64,000 bases of DNA from Variovorax sp. OK212 (GCF_900112425.1 NZ_FOLP01000004.1:186001-250000), one strand, 5' to 3'; shown: positions 1 to 10,474, numbered from the stretch's first letter. Notes: generated by a model not told the origin, from the letters alone. Program-made: numbers and translations.

Positions 1-2
1 CG

Positions 3-1085
<1,083 letters not shown>

Positions 1086-1104
1086 CCGGACCCCCGTCCT
1101 CATC

Positions 1105-1135
1105 GCCGGCCTCTGCTTGCGCAGGCCGGCTTTTT
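1105..1135 (+). terminator. Rho-independent terminator between mreB and mreC
   Basis: Perfect 8-bp stem GCCGGCCT/AGGCCGGC (1105-1112 with 1123-1130), 10-base loop, followed directly by TTTTT. It would end or attenuate mreB transcripts before mreC. Confidence 0.85.
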
Positions 1136-1171
1136 GTTATTTGATTCCGCACCACCGCCGGGTCTGAACTC

Positions 1172-2131
1172 ATGCCTCTGGGCACGCTCGATCGCACAGC
1201 GCCCCCCCTGTTCAACCAGGGGCAGTCGGCGCTCAGCAAGCTGATCTTCTTCGGCGCGCTGGCCCTGTTCCTCATGGTGGCCGACGCCCGCTTCCACATC
1301 GTGCAACCGATCCGAGCGGGCCTCGGCGCGGTGCTCTACCCCGTGCAATGGATGGCGCTGAAGCCGGTGCAGGCGGTGCTGGGCGGCGGGCGCTACTTCG
1401 AAGACCTGCAGACCGCGCAGCGCAACGAGGACGACGCCCGCAAGGCGCTCATGATGCAGGCCGAACGCGCCGCGCAGGCCGACACGCTGGCGCAGGACAA
1501 CGCCCGCCTGCGCGAGCTGCTCGAGCTGCGCCAGACCACCACCACGCCGGGCCGCGCCGCCGAGGTGCTCTACGACGCGGCCGACCCGTACACCCGCAAG
1601 ATCGTCATCGACCAGGGCCTCGCCCAGGGCGTGGCGCCCGGCTCGCCGGTGATCGATTCGCGCGGCGTGCTCGGCCAGGTCACGCAGGTGCTGCCGTTCA
1701 CGAGCGAGGTCACGCTGGTGATCGACCGCGACCTGTCCATTCCCGTGCAGAACACCCGCACCGGCGTGCGCAGCGTGGCCTTCGGCGACGCCTCGGCGCA
1801 CGGCGGCGGGCTGGAGCTGCGCTTCATGGCCGCCAACGCCGACCTGCAGGAGGGCGACCTGCTCTCCACCAGCGGCGTCGACGGCATCTATCCCGCCGGC
1901 CTGCCGGTGGCCAAGATCGAGCGCATCGAACGGCGCGCCGACTCGGCCTTCGCCCGCATCTACTGCGTGCCGCTGGCCCATGTGATGGCCGCGCGCTACG
2001 TGCTGGTGCTGGCCCCCACGGGCAACCCGGCCGCGCCGCCGCCCGCCGCGCCCGCGGCCACGCCGCGCAAGCGGCCCGAAGGCAAGCCCGGCGCGGGCAA
2101 GAACGAGAAGAAGCAGGGGGAACGCCGGTGA
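1172..2131 (+). CDS. mreC: MreC, rod-shape-determining periplasmic scaffold
   Basis: MreC links cytoplasmic MreB to the periplasmic elongation enzymes and activates PBP2-RodA. One membrane segment (about residues 24-38) is followed by a coiled-coil stretch (about 90-122, rich in Ala/Gln/Leu/Arg) and the beta-rich MreC core, which includes the DxYTRKIVIDQG and SPVIDSRGVLGQV elements typical of the family. The C-terminal tail after about residue 275 is a low-complexity Pro/Ala/Lys extension. The end overlaps the mreD start by GTGA. It lies 86 bases after mreB, behind a terminator, so a separate promoter in that gap or readthrough is needed. Confidence 0.96.
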   Translation: MPLGTLDRTAPPLFNQGQSALSKLIFFGALALFLMVADARFHIVQPIRAGLGAVLYPVQWMALKPVQAVLGGGRYFEDLQTAQRNEDDARKALMMQAERAAQADTLAQDNARLRELLELRQTTTTPGRAAEVLYDAADPYTRKIVIDQGLAQGVAPGSPVIDSRGVLGQVTQVLPFTSEVTLVIDRDLSIPVQNTRTGVRSVAFGDASAHGGGLELRFMAANADLQEGDLLSTSGVDGIYPAGLPVAKIERIERRADSAFARIYCVPLAHVMAARYVLVLAPTGNPAAPPPAAPAATPRKRPEGKPGAGKNEKKQGERR

Positions 2132-2649
2132 TCAAGCGACCAGGCCAGCAGCAGCTGCTGCTGCCCGTCAGCCCCTTCTTCATGTGGTCGAGCCTCGTGG
2201 TGGCGCTGCTCGTCAACATGGTTCCCATCGGCCGCGCGGTCTGGATGCCCGACCTGCTGGCGCTGGTGATCGTGTTCTGGGGCGTGCACCAGCCCTCGCG
2301 CGTGGGCATCGGCGCGGCCTTCGTCTTCGGCCTGTGCATGGACGTGCACCAGTCGTCGATGCTCGGCCAGCATGCGCTGTCCTACACCACGCTGGGCTTC
2401 TTCGCGATCACCATCCACCGGCGCCTGCTGTGGTACCCGGTGCTCTCGCAGGCGCTGCAGGTGCTGCCGCTGTTCGCGCTGTCGCAGCTGATCGAGGTGG
2501 TCACGCGCATGATCGGCGGCGGGGTGTTCCCCGGCTGGACGGTGCTGGTCTCGCCCGCGATAGAAGCTGCGCTGTGGCCTCTGGCAACAGCACTGTTACT
2601 TGCCCCCCAGCGCCGCACGCCGGAACCGGACGAGAACCGCCCCCTCTAA
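2128..2649 (+). CDS. mreD: MreD, rod-shape-determining membrane protein
   Basis: Small polytopic membrane protein of the elongasome, 173 residues, several hydrophobic segments (starting MWSSLVVALLVNMVPIG and LLALVIVFWGVHQPS). I chose the GTG at 2128 because it overlaps the mreC stop by four bases (GTGA), has GGGGG upstream, and gives the usual MreD N terminus (IKRPGQQQLLLP). Longer frames upstream are shadows of mreC. The family is poorly conserved in sequence, but position between mreC and mrdA makes the call safe. Confidence 0.93.
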   Translation: MIKRPGQQQLLLPVSPFFMWSSLVVALLVNMVPIGRAVWMPDLLALVIVFWGVHQPSRVGIGAAFVFGLCMDVHQSSMLGQHALSYTTLGFFAITIHRRLLWYPVLSQALQVLPLFALSQLIEVVTRMIGGGVFPGWTVLVSPAIEAALWPLATALLLAPQRRTPEPDENRPL

Positions 2650-2736
2650 GCCCTGCTGCCCGCATCTGCTGCCTGCATGTGCCTTGTGCATGTGCATTTG
2701 CCAAAAGCACTTGCACGCGCCTAAGCTCCCACCGCC

Positions 2737-4707
2737 ATGACCGAAATCCGCAACGTCGCCGCCGACCTCGCGCGCTTCAAGCGCCGCGTGATCGTCATCG
2801 GCATGGCGGTGTTGTTCGCCTTCAGCCTGCTGTGCGCGCGGCTGATCTACCTGCAGGTCACGCGCCATGAAGACCTGGCCGAGCAGGCCGAGAGCAATCG
2901 CACGGCCGTGGTGCCGGTGGTGCCCAACCGCGGCCTGATCCTCGACCGCAACGGCATCGTGCTGGCCTCCAACTATTCGGCCTACACGCTGGAGATCACG
3001 CCCTCGAAGGTGGCCGACGTCGATGAAACCATCGACAGCCTGACCCAGGTGCTCGAGGTGTCGCCGCGCGACCGCCGCCGCTTCAAGCGCCTGCGCGAAG
3101 ACTCGCGCAGCTTCGACTCCATTCCCATCCGCACCCGCCTGAGCGACGAAGAGGTCGCGCGCTTCGCGGCGCAGCGCTACCGCTTCCCGGGCGTGGAAAT
3201 CAAGGCGCGGCTGTTCCGCAACTATCCGCAGGGCGAGCTCGCCTCGCACGTGCTCGGCTACATCGGGCGCATCAACCAGCGCGAGAAGGTCGCGATGGAA
3301 GACTGGGACGAGGAAGAGCAGGCCAACTACAAGGGCACCGACTACATCGGCAAGCTCGGCATCGAGCAGAGCTACGAGAAGACGCTGCACGGCCAGACCG
3401 GCGTCGAGCAGATGGAGACCTCGGCCGGCGGGCGCGCGGTGCGCCGCCTGGCGAGCCATCCGGCCACGCCCGGCAACACCGTGATGCTGTCGATGGACAT
3501 CAAGCTGCAGAAGCTGGTCGAAGACATGTTCGGCGAGCGGCGCGGTGCGGTGGTGGCCATCGACCCCAAGACGGGCGAGGTGCTGGCCTTCGTGAGCAAG
3601 CCCACCTTCGACCCCAACCTGTTCGTCGAGGGCATCGACAACGAGAGCTGGGCGGCGCTGACCGAGTCGCTGGACAAGCCGCTCCTGAACCGCGCCCTGC
3701 GCGGCACCTACCCGCCCGGCTCCACCTACAAGCCCTTCATGGCGCTGGCGGCGCTGCAGACGGGCAAGCGCGGCCCCAGCGTGGTGGTGAACGACCCCGG
3801 CTTCTTCAACTTCGGCGGCCACCGCTTCGGCAGCCCCGAAGGCAACCTGGGCGGCGTGGACATGCGCCGCGCGATCCAGCTGTCGAGCAACATCTATTTC
3901 TATTCGCTGGCCAACGAGATGGGCGTGGACCTGATCCACGACTCCATGAAGCCGCTGGGCTTCGGCCAGATCACCGGCATCGACCTGGGCGGCGAGGTGC
4001 GCGGCGTGCTGCCCAGCACCGAGTGGAAGCGCAATACCTACAAGCGCCCCGAGCAGAAGAAGTGGTACGCGGGCGAAACCATCTCGCTGGGCATCGGGCA
4101 GGGCTACAACGCGTTCACGATGCTGCAGCTGGCGCAGGCCACCTCCATCGTGGCCGACGGCGGCATCAAGCACCGGCCGCACCTGGTGCTGGCCACGCGC
4201 AATACAGTGAGCGGGCAGGTGGTGCCGCTGCCGCCGGTGCCGGCGGAAAACCTCGGCTACACGCCGGCGGCCATCTCGGTGATCCGCGAAGGCCTGACCA
4301 GCGTGGTCACCAGCGGCACGGCGCGCGGCGTGTTCGCGGGCGCGCTCTACCAGGCGGCCGGCAAGACCGGCACGGCGCAGGCCGTGACGCAGGCGCAGAA
4401 CACCAAGTACAACGCCCGCGCGCTCGAAGAGCACCAGCGCGACCACGCGCTGTTCATGGGCTTCGCGCCGGTGAACGACCCGAAGATCGCCATTGCGGTG
4501 ATCGTGGAAAACGCCGGCTGGGGCGCCGGTGCCGCGGCGCCCATTGCGCGCCGCGTGTTCGACTACTGGCTCGCGAACCAGTACCCGAGCGAGGCCGACC
4601 TGGCCGCGATGAAGATCGGCAAGGCGACCGCGCCGATCGGCAAGCCGCGCGTGGCAAGCGAAGTGGCGTGGCCGTCGCCTGTTGCAACGCCGGCGGCCGC
4701 GCCCTGA
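2737..4707 (+). CDS. mrdA: MrdA/PBP2, peptidoglycan D,D-transpeptidase
   Basis: Class B penicillin-binding protein that cross-links peptidoglycan during elongation in complex with RodA. 656 residues: short cytoplasmic N terminus, one membrane anchor (about residues 18-38), dimerisation/pedestal domain, then the transpeptidase domain. The active-site triad is intact: SxxK as S329-T-Y-K332 in YPPGSTYKP, SxN in QLSSNIYFY, and KTG in AAGKTGTAQ. It follows mreD after 87 bases. In many betaproteobacteria rodA comes next; here the next gene is an unrelated minus-strand fumarylacetoacetase, so rodA must be elsewhere. Confidence 0.96.
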   Translation: MTEIRNVAADLARFKRRVIVIGMAVLFAFSLLCARLIYLQVTRHEDLAEQAESNRTAVVPVVPNRGLILDRNGIVLASNYSAYTLEITPSKVADVDETIDSLTQVLEVSPRDRRRFKRLREDSRSFDSIPIRTRLSDEEVARFAAQRYRFPGVEIKARLFRNYPQGELASHVLGYIGRINQREKVAMEDWDEEEQANYKGTDYIGKLGIEQSYEKTLHGQTGVEQMETSAGGRAVRRLASHPATPGNTVMLSMDIKLQKLVEDMFGERRGAVVAIDPKTGEVLAFVSKPTFDPNLFVEGIDNESWAALTESLDKPLLNRALRGTYPPGSTYKPFMALAALQTGKRGPSVVVNDPGFFNFGGHRFGSPEGNLGGVDMRRAIQLSSNIYFYSLANEMGVDLIHDSMKPLGFGQITGIDLGGEVRGVLPSTEWKRNTYKRPEQKKWYAGETISLGIGQGYNAFTMLQLAQATSIVADGGIKHRPHLVLATRNTVSGQVVPLPPVPAENLGYTPAAISVIREGLTSVVTSGTARGVFAGALYQAAGKTGTAQAVTQAQNTKYNARALEEHQRDHALFMGFAPVNDPKIAIAVIVENAGWGAGAAAPIARRVFDYWLANQYPSEADLAAMKIGKATAPIGKPRVASEVAWPSPVATPAAAP

Positions 4708-4716
4708 TTCGTCTTG

Positions 4717-4819
4717 CTTCCTCGCCTCCCGGGGGAGGGTGGGGGCATGCGGCCATCAAGTCCGCGCGATGTTTGAGGCCGCTGCCCTCACCCTGACCCT
4801 CTCCCAGAGGGAGAGGGGA
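4717..4819. repeat. Dispersed intergenic palindrome, copy A
   Basis: Lies between convergent mrdA and fahA. It begins with a Ctcccgggggag palindrome and G-run, has a middle section with an inner inverted repeat, and ends with a perfect 9-bp stem CCCTCTCCC/GGGAGAGGG (4797-4805 with 4809-4817, loop AGA). Same architecture as copies at 10366 and 47425. In this place it may serve as a two-way terminator. Confidence 0.7.
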
Positions 4820-4850
4820 CAACGCGAGGAAAGGGAACCGTACCGAAGCC

Positions 4851-6119
4851 TCAGGCGACCACGGTCCCCGCGACTTCACCCAGCCCGATGCGCACCGCGC
4901 CCGCACGCTCGCAGTACCCGCGCATCACCAGCGTGTCCCCGTCTTCCAGGAACGTGCGCTTCTCGCCGTTCGGCAGCGTGATCGGCTGCTTGCCGCCCAG
5001 CGTCAGCTCGATCAGCGAACCCGCTTCGTCCGGCTTCGGGCCCGACAGCGTGCCCGAGCCCAGCATGTCGCCCGGCTGCAGGTTGCAACCGTTCACCGTA
5101 TGGTGCGCGATGAGCTGCGCGGCGGTCCAGTAGGCGGCTTCGGTGGTGTTGCCGCGCGTGAGGCGCACGGGCGCAACGCCTTCGGCGCGCATCTTCGCGG
5201 TCTGCAGCAGCACTTCGAGCGTGATGTCGAGCGCGCCGCTCTCGCGGTTGGCGGCCGAGTCGAGGTAGGGCAGCGGTTGCGGGTCGCCGGCGGGGCGCTC
5301 GAACCTGGCGCGGAACGGCGCCAGCGCTTCGGTCGTCACGATCCACGGCGACAGCGTGCTGGCGAAGTTCTTCGACAGGAACGGGCCCAGCGGCTGGTAT
5401 TCCCAGGCCTGCAGGTCGCGCGCCGACCAGTCGTTGAGCAGCGTCACGCCGAACAGGTGGTCTTCGGCCTCGCCGATGGCAATCGGCTCGCCCTGCGCAT
5501 TGCCGCGGCCCACCAGGAAGCCCAGCTCCAGTTCGTAGTCGAGCCGCTTCGACGGGCCGAAGCTCGGCGACGCGGCATCGGGCGCCTTGGTCTGGCCCTG
5601 CGGGCGCTTGAAACTCTGGCCGCTCACGCCGATGGACGACGCACGGCCGTGGTAGCCGATGGGCACCCACTTGTAGTTGGGCATCAGCGGCTGGTCGGGG
5701 CGGAACAGCTTGCCGATGGTGGTGGCGTGGTGGATGCCGGTGTAGAAGTCGGTGTAGTCGCCGATGCGGCAAGGCACGGTCATCTCGGCCTTGGCCTGCG
5801 CGAGCAGCGCCTTCGACCATGCGGCCTGCTTGTCGCTGCCTTCGGCCAGGCCGGCGGAGATGGCGGCGCGCAGGGCCTGGCGGTCCTTCACGCTGGCGTC
5901 CATCAGCACGTTCATGTCGTCGGTGTCGACGAGGCCGGTGGCGCGCAGGTCGAGCACCTGGTCGCCGATGGCCACGCCGATGCGGAAGGCTTCGCTGCTG
6001 CCCGCGGTGCGGAAGCGCCCGAAGGGCAGGTTCTGCACCGGGAAGTCGGTGCCGGCGTCATTGGCCGAGGCGACCCAGCTGCGCAGCTTCGGGTCATGGG
6101 TGGCGTTGAGTGCGGTCAT
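4851..6119 (-). CDS. fahA: Fumarylacetoacetase (FAH)
   Basis: Hydrolyses 4-fumarylacetoacetate to fumarate and acetoacetate, the last step of homogentisate breakdown. 422 residues, the usual length of full FAH enzymes with an N-terminal SH3-like domain (to about 120) and a catalytic domain. The active-site segment DFYTGIHHATTIG, the metal-site stretch LDYELELGFLVG and the GSGTLSGPKPDEAGS segment are visible. It is the last gene of the minus-strand mha-hmg operon, 22 bases after the Bug gene. A maleylacetoacetate isomerase is not in this window, so that step is encoded elsewhere or is non-enzymatic/glutathione-dependent from another locus. Confidence 0.97.
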   Translation of the reverse strand: MTALNATHDPKLRSWVASANDAGTDFPVQNLPFGRFRTAGSSEAFRIGVAIGDQVLDLRATGLVDTDDMNVLMDASVKDRQALRAAISAGLAEGSDKQAAWSKALLAQAKAEMTVPCRIGDYTDFYTGIHHATTIGKLFRPDQPLMPNYKWVPIGYHGRASSIGVSGQSFKRPQGQTKAPDAASPSFGPSKRLDYELELGFLVGRGNAQGEPIAIGEAEDHLFGVTLLNDWSARDLQAWEYQPLGPFLSKNFASTLSPWIVTTEALAPFRARFERPAGDPQPLPYLDSAANRESGALDITLEVLLQTAKMRAEGVAPVRLTRGNTTEAAYWTAAQLIAHHTVNGCNLQPGDMLGSGTLSGPKPDEAGSLIELTLGGKQPITLPNGEKRTFLEDGDTLVMRGYCERAGAVRIGLGEVAGTVVA

Positions 6120-6141
6120 GGATGTCTTTCTGTGAATCGGT

Positions 6142-7116
6142 TCAATCGGCCGTCATGCCGGCCTTTTTGGCCACATCGCCCAGGCGCTTGTATTCGGTCT
6201 CGCTCAGCGTGGCCAGTTCCTGCGCGTTGGAGCCGCGCGGCGAGAAGCCGGCCTGCTGCAGCTTGGCCTTCACGTCGGGCATGGCGAGCGCTTCCACGAA
6301 GGCCTCGTTCAGCGCCTTCACGATCGGCGCCGGCAGCTTCGCCGGGCCGTACACGCCGAACCAGGGGTCCAGCGCATAGCCCTTGAGCCCGGCTTCGGCC
6401 ATGGTCGGCACGTCGGGCAGCGAGGGCGAGCGCGCGGGGCCCGCCACGGCCAGTGCGCGCAGCTTGCCCGACTGGATGTGCGGCAGCGAGGCCGGCAGGT
6501 TGTCGAACATCACGCCGATGTTGTTGCCCAGCATGTCGGTGATGGCCGGGCCGCTGCCCTTGTAGGCGACGTGCACGAGGTCGGTGCCGGTCATCTGCGC
6601 GAACATCACGCCGGCCAGGTTCATCGAGGTGCCGGCGCCCGCGGTGGCGTAGGGCATGCCGGGGTTCTTCCTGGCGGCCGCGATCAGCTCGGGCACGGTC
6701 TTGATGGGCGAGACCGCCGGCACTTCCAGCACGATGGTCGAGGTGCCCAGCAGGCTGATGGCGGTGAAGTCCTTGCGCGGGTCGAAGGCCATCGACTTGT
6801 AGATGTGCGGGTTCAGCGCGTTGGTCGAGATGGCGCCGAAGCCGATGGTGTAGCCGTCGGGCGCGGCCTTGGCCACGGCGTCCATGCCGATGTTGCCGCC
6901 CGCGCCGCCGCGGTTGTCGATCAGCACCGGCTGGCCCAGCTTCTCCGACACCTTCTGGCCCACGGTGCGCGCCACCAGGTCGGTGGTGCCGCCGGGGCTG
7001 TAGGGCACGACGAAGCGGATGGGCTTGGTCGGGTAGTCCGCCGCATGCGCAAGGAAAGGTGCGGCGAGCAGCGCGACGGCCGCTGCACGGCGGGTGAGGG
7101 TGAATGCGTTCTTCAT
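6142..7116 (-). CDS. Bug/TctC-family periplasmic solute-binding protein
   Basis: Extracytoplasmic binding protein of the Bug family, which is greatly expanded in Bordetella, Variovorax and relatives and usually binds carboxylates for tripartite tricarboxylate transporters. 324 residues with a Sec signal peptide (about 1-25, cut after AHA). The family hallmarks [19 protein letters not shown] and the [24 protein letters not shown] segment are present. The start overlaps the hmgA stop by ATGA, so it is translationally coupled in the homogentisate operon; its ligand may therefore be 3-hydroxyphenylacetate or a similar aromatic acid (inference). No TctA/TctB lies next to it. Confidence 0.93.
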   Translation of the reverse strand: MKNAFTLTRRAAAVALLAAPFLAHAADYPTKPIRFVVPYSPGGTTDLVARTVGQKVSEKLGQPVLIDNRGGAGGNIGMDAVAKAAPDGYTIGFGAISTNALNPHIYKSMAFDPRKDFTAISLLGTSTIVLEVPAVSPIKTVPELIAAARKNPGMPYATAGAGTSMNLAGVMFAQMTGTDLVHVAYKGSGPAITDMLGNNIGVMFDNLPASLPHIQSGKLRALAVAGPARSPSLPDVPTMAEAGLKGYALDPWFGVYGPAKLPAPIVKALNEAFVEALAMPDVKAKLQQAGFSPRGSNAQELATLSETEYKRLGDVAKKAGMTAD

Positions 7117-8423
7117 GCTTTGAATTGATCTTTGAGGCCGGCCCAGCAGTCGGCGTAGTCGGCGTCGAGCGCGGGGCTCTGGAGTGCGAAATTGGTCGGA
7201 ATGAAGCGGTAGCGGCTCTCGAACATGAAGGCCAGCGTGTTGTCCAGCTTGTGCGGCTTCAGGTCGGCGCGGGTGGCCTTGTCGAAGGCTTCCTCGTCGG
7301 GGCCGTGCGGCACCATGCAGTTGTGCAGGCTCGCGCCGCCGGGCTTGAAGCCGCCCGGCTTGGCGTCGTACTCGCCCAGCACCAGGCCCATGAACTCGCT
7401 CATGAGGTTGCGGTGGAACCAGGGCGGCCGGAAGGTGTTCTCCATGACCATCCAGCGCGGCGGGAAGATCACGAAGTCGCAGTTGGCCGTGCCGGGCGTG
7501 TCGCTGGGCGAGGTCAGCACGGTGAAGATCGACGGATCGGGATGGTCGAAGCTGATCGAGCCGATCGCCATGAAGTGCGCCGTGTCGTACTTCACCGGCG
7601 ACAGGTTGCCGTGCCAGGCGACCACGTTGAAGGGCGTCTGCTTCATCGGAGCCTGCCAGAAGCGGCCGCCGAATTTCTTGACGATCTCGTAGGCGCCTTC
7701 TTCAGCCTCGAAGGCCGCCACGGGCGCCTGGAAGTCGCGCGCGTTGGCCAGGCCGTTCGAGCCGATCGGGCCCAGCTCCGGCAGGCGGAAATGCGCGCCG
7801 TAGTTCTCGCAGACGTAGCCGCGCGAGAGCCCATCAGGCAATGCGACCTTGAACGCCATGCCGCGCGGCAGCACGGCGATTTCACCGGGCTTCACTTCAA
7901 GCACGCCGAGTTCGGTGGTGATGACGAGGCGGCCTTGCTGGGGCACCAGCAGCATTTCGCCGTCGGCGTTGACGAAGGCGCGGCGCTCCATCGAGCGGCC
8001 CGCCACGTACATCAGCGAGCCGATGCCGACCTGCGACTCCGCATCGCCGTTGGCCGCGACGGTGTGCATGCCGTCGATGAAGTCGGCCTCGGCCGCGCCG
8101 TCCAGCGGCATCGGGTGCCAGCGCATCGGCTCGGGCGGCAGCGCCACCTCGCGGTCGGCGCCGGTGCTCCAGTGCGCCTGCGCGTACGGCTGGTAGCGGC
8201 CCGACACCACCGAGGGCTGGCGGCGGTACAGCCAGGTGCGGCGGTTCTCGTGGCGCGGCGCGGTGAAGGCGGTGCCCGAGAGCAGCTCGGTGTACAGGTC
8301 GAAGGGGCCGCGCTGCGGGTTGTTGCGGCCCTGGGGCAGGGCGCCGGGCACGGCCTCGGAGGCGTACTCGTTGCCGAAGCCGCTCTGGTAGCGCCGCTCG
8401 GAAGCAAGGGTTGCTTGGGTCAT
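7113..8423 (-). CDS. hmgA: Homogentisate 1,2-dioxygenase
   Basis: Non-haem Fe(II) ring-cleavage enzyme that turns homogentisate into 4-maleylacetoacetate. 436 residues from the chosen start [20 protein letters not shown], which matches family N termini; the frame stays open 49 codons further upstream, but that part is shadow of intergenic DNA and mhaB. The expected iron ligands are in place: H337 in PPWFHRN, E343 in MSEFMG and H373 in MVPHGPD, each two residues on from the known human ligands. The stop overlaps the Bug start (ATGA). Preceded by a 61-base gap after mhaB. Confidence 0.98.
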   Translation of the reverse strand: MTQATLASERRYQSGFGNEYASEAVPGALPQGRNNPQRGPFDLYTELLSGTAFTAPRHENRRTWLYRRQPSVVSGRYQPYAQAHWSTGADREVALPPEPMRWHPMPLDGAAEADFIDGMHTVAANGDAESQVGIGSLMYVAGRSMERRAFVNADGEMLLVPQQGRLVITTELGVLEVKPGEIAVLPRGMAFKVALPDGLSRGYVCENYGAHFRLPELGPIGSNGLANARDFQAPVAAFEAEEGAYEIVKKFGGRFWQAPMKQTPFNVVAWHGNLSPVKYDTAHFMAIGSISFDHPDPSIFTVLTSPSDTPGTANCDFVIFPPRWMVMENTFRPPWFHRNLMSEFMGLVLGEYDAKPGGFKPGGASLHNCMVPHGPDEEAFDKATRADLKPHKLDNTLAFMFESRYRFIPTNFALQSPALDADYADCWAGLKDQFKA

Positions 8424-8484
8424 GTGCTTTCTCTTTCGAAAAAATCGCGATGAGGTTGGATGTGCATGTGTCTGTGCGGGCCGC

Positions 8485-8688
8485 TCAGCCGGCGCGCGCC
8501 GCGTCGAAGGCCTCGCGCAGCACGGCCAGCGCGCCGACGTGGTTGGCCAGCACGAGCACGAGGCGCGCATTGAAGGCGTGGCTTTCCTCGGTGGAAAGGC
8601 CCTGGTGCGCCTCGATGAGCGCCTCGTAGAAGTCGTCGGGCGCCTCGAGGTTGGGCGTGGTGATCAGGTGTTGCTGCATGGCGCTCAT
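8485..8688 (-). CDS. mhaB: MhaB-like small coupling protein of the flavin hydroxylase (DUF2783)
   Basis: A 67-residue protein, too short to stand out from the reading frame it ends. It has no signal peptide or membrane segment and consists of two predicted helices around [33 protein letters not shown]. Its ATG overlaps the stop of the large FAD monooxygenase (ATGA, 8685-8688), which implies coupled synthesis. In Pseudomonas putida U the 3-hydroxyphenylacetate 6-hydroxylase has a flavoprotein (MhaA, about 63 kDa) and a very small essential coupling protein (MhaB, about 6 kDa); size, order and pathway context here match. The equation with MhaB is inference from context and size. Confidence 0.72.
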   Translation of the reverse strand: MSAMQQHLITTPNLEAPDDFYEALIEAHQGLSTEESHAFNARLVLVLANHVGALAVLREAFDAARAG

Positions 8689-10328
8689 GGGGTTGCCTTG
8701 GCCAGTGCGCGGTCGGCGGCCGCGCGGATGTTCGCCGCCGTGGGCCGGCGCCAGCGCGCGCACACGTGCTGGTCGGGCCGCAGCAGGTACACGGTGCCGG
8801 GCTGCGCGTCGTAGCGCTGGGTGGCCAGTTGGCCGTCGGCGCCGCCGCCTTCCACGCGCACCACGTGCAGTGCCAGGTCGCTGGTCTGCAGCACCTGCAG
8901 GCTGCGCTCGGCGGCCTCGCCCTGGCCGAACACCAGCGCGGTGAACCGCGCCACATGGCATTCGCGCAGCAGCCAGCCGGTGCTGCCGTCGGCGCGCGCC
9001 ACCGGCGCATCGGCCGCCGCGGCGCCCGGCATCATCGCGCCGGCGAAGGTGTCGGCATCGGTGGTGTTCAGCGGCGAATCGCGCAGCACCGTGGCCACCG
9101 ACAGCCGCCCGCTGTTGACCAGCGTGCGCGCAAAGGCATGGCGCTTCGTCAGTTCCAGCACCGCGTCGCGGAACAGCCGGCTGACCTCGCTCTTGGGCGT
9201 GATGAAGTCGGTGGCGCGCGTGGAGTTGCGGATGTTCTCGTCGGCCGCGAACTCGCGTTCGCTGGCGTAGGTGTCCAGCAGCGCGTCGGGCGCCTGGCCC
9301 TGCACCACGGCCGCGAGCTTCCAGGCGAGGTTGTCCGCGTCCTGCACGCCCGAGTTGGCGCCGCGCGCGCCGAAGGGCGACACGCCGTGCGCCGAGTCGC
9401 CCGCGAACAGCACGCGGCCATGGCGAAAGCGCTCCATGCGCTGGCAGGCGAAGGTGTAGACGCTGGCCCAGCCGATCTGGAACTGCACGTCCGCGAAGCC
9501 GATGCTGTCGAGCAGCGCGCGCACGCGCGGCGTGATGTTCTCGGGCTTGCGCTCTTCCACCGGGTCGGCGTCCCAGCCGAGCTGGAAGTCGATGCGCCAC
9601 ATGCCGTCGGCCTGCTTGTGCAGCAGCACGCTCTGGCCGGGGTGGAACGAGGGGTCGAACCAGAAGCGGCGCTCGGTGGGCAACTGCGCGTCCATGGTGA
9701 TGTCGGCGATCAGGAAGCGGTCGCGGAACACGCGGCCCTTGGCCTCCTGGCCCAGCAGCTGGCGCAGGTTGGAGCGCGAGCCGTCGCAGGCGGCGACGTG
9801 GTCGGCCTGCAGCAGGTAGTTGCCGTCGGGCGTTTCCACGGTGAGCACCGCGCCGTCGTCGCGCTGCTCGATGCCCGTCACCTTGTGGTTCCAGCGCAGG
9901 TCGATCAGCGGCAGCGTGGCCGCGCGCTCGACCAGGTAGCCCTCCACGTAGTACTGCTGCAGGTTGATGAAGGCCGGGCGCTCGTGGCCGGGCTCGGGCA
10001 GCAGGTCGAAGCGGTAGACCTGCTCGTCGTGGAAGAACACCTTGCCCACGTTCCACGACACGCCCTTGTCGACCATGCGGTCGCCGCAGCCCAGGCGGTC
10101 GAACACCTCCAGCGTGCGCTTGGCGAAGCAGATCGCGCGCGAGCCGCTGGAGAGCGTGTTGTCGTTGTCCAGCAGCACCACGGGCACCTGCCGCAGCGCG
10201 AGGTCGATGGCCAGCGTGAGGCCCACGGGGCCCGCGCCGACGATCACGACCGGGTGGCGTGCGGGCGTGGCCGCGTCCTGGTCGGCATGGTGGCGGTAGT
10301 CGAAGCGCAGACTTTGATAGTCGATCAC
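8685..10328 (-). CDS. mhaA: MhaA-like FAD-dependent aromatic hydroxylase (probable 3-hydroxyphenylacetate 6-hydroxylase, large subunit)
   Basis: Group A flavin monooxygenase, 547 residues. The FAD dinucleotide fold is at VVIVGAGPVG (G31, G33, G36), the NAD(P)H/FAD DG motif is ACDGSRSNLR (about 180-189), and the second FAD motif is FAGDSAHG (G310-D311). A thioredoxin-like C-terminal domain of the phenol-hydroxylase type follows from about residue 400. Overall the protein resembles MhpA and TfdB-type hydroxylases. Coupling to a DUF2783 small protein and location just before homogentisate dioxygenase argue that it makes homogentisate from 3-hydroxyphenylacetate. Without that context it could be any phenolic acid hydroxylase. 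Confidence 0.8.
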   Translation of the reverse strand: MIDYQSLRFDYRHHADQDAATPARHPVVIVGAGPVGLTLAIDLALRQVPVVLLDNDNTLSSGSRAICFAKRTLEVFDRLGCGDRMVDKGVSWNVGKVFFHDEQVYRFDLLPEPGHERPAFINLQQYYVEGYLVERAATLPLIDLRWNHKVTGIEQRDDGAVLTVETPDGNYLLQADHVAACDGSRSNLRQLLGQEAKGRVFRDRFLIADITMDAQLPTERRFWFDPSFHPGQSVLLHKQADGMWRIDFQLGWDADPVEERKPENITPRVRALLDSIGFADVQFQIGWASVYTFACQRMERFRHGRVLFAGDSAHGVSPFGARGANSGVQDADNLAWKLAAVVQGQAPDALLDTYASEREFAADENIRNSTRATDFITPKSEVSRLFRDAVLELTKRHAFARTLVNSGRLSVATVLRDSPLNTTDADTFAGAMMPGAAAADAPVARADGSTGWLLRECHVARFTALVFGQGEAAERSLQVLQTSDLALHVVRVEGGGADGQLATQRYDAQPGTVYLLRPDQHVCARWRRPTAANIRAAADRALAKATP

Positions 10329-10365
10329 GTGTTGTCTCCGTGTCTCTTGTGTCTTCTGTCTTTGC

Positions 10366-10474
10366 TCCTTCCCCTTCCGGGGGAAGGCTGGGATGGGGGC
10401 AAGCGGCCTTCAATGCCGCGCGGCGCTCGAGGCCGTCCGCCCCCATCCCTGCCCTCCCCCGGAGGGGAGGGAGC
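10366..10474. repeat. Dispersed intergenic palindrome, copy B
   Basis: Fills the 155-base gap between the MBL-fold gene and mhaA inside the same operon. Left arm CCTTCCCCTTCCGGGGGAAGG followed by ctgggatgggggc, an inner inverted repeat, then a right arm that mirrors the left (gcccccatccctgccctccc, CGGAGGGGAGGG). Nearly the same left arm occurs at 37519 and 47425. Confidence 0.8.

Noticed and set aside
2596-4446. 616-residue minus-strand frame opposite mrdA
   Set aside because: Low-complexity His/Val/Arg shadow of the PBP2 gene with no family likeness.
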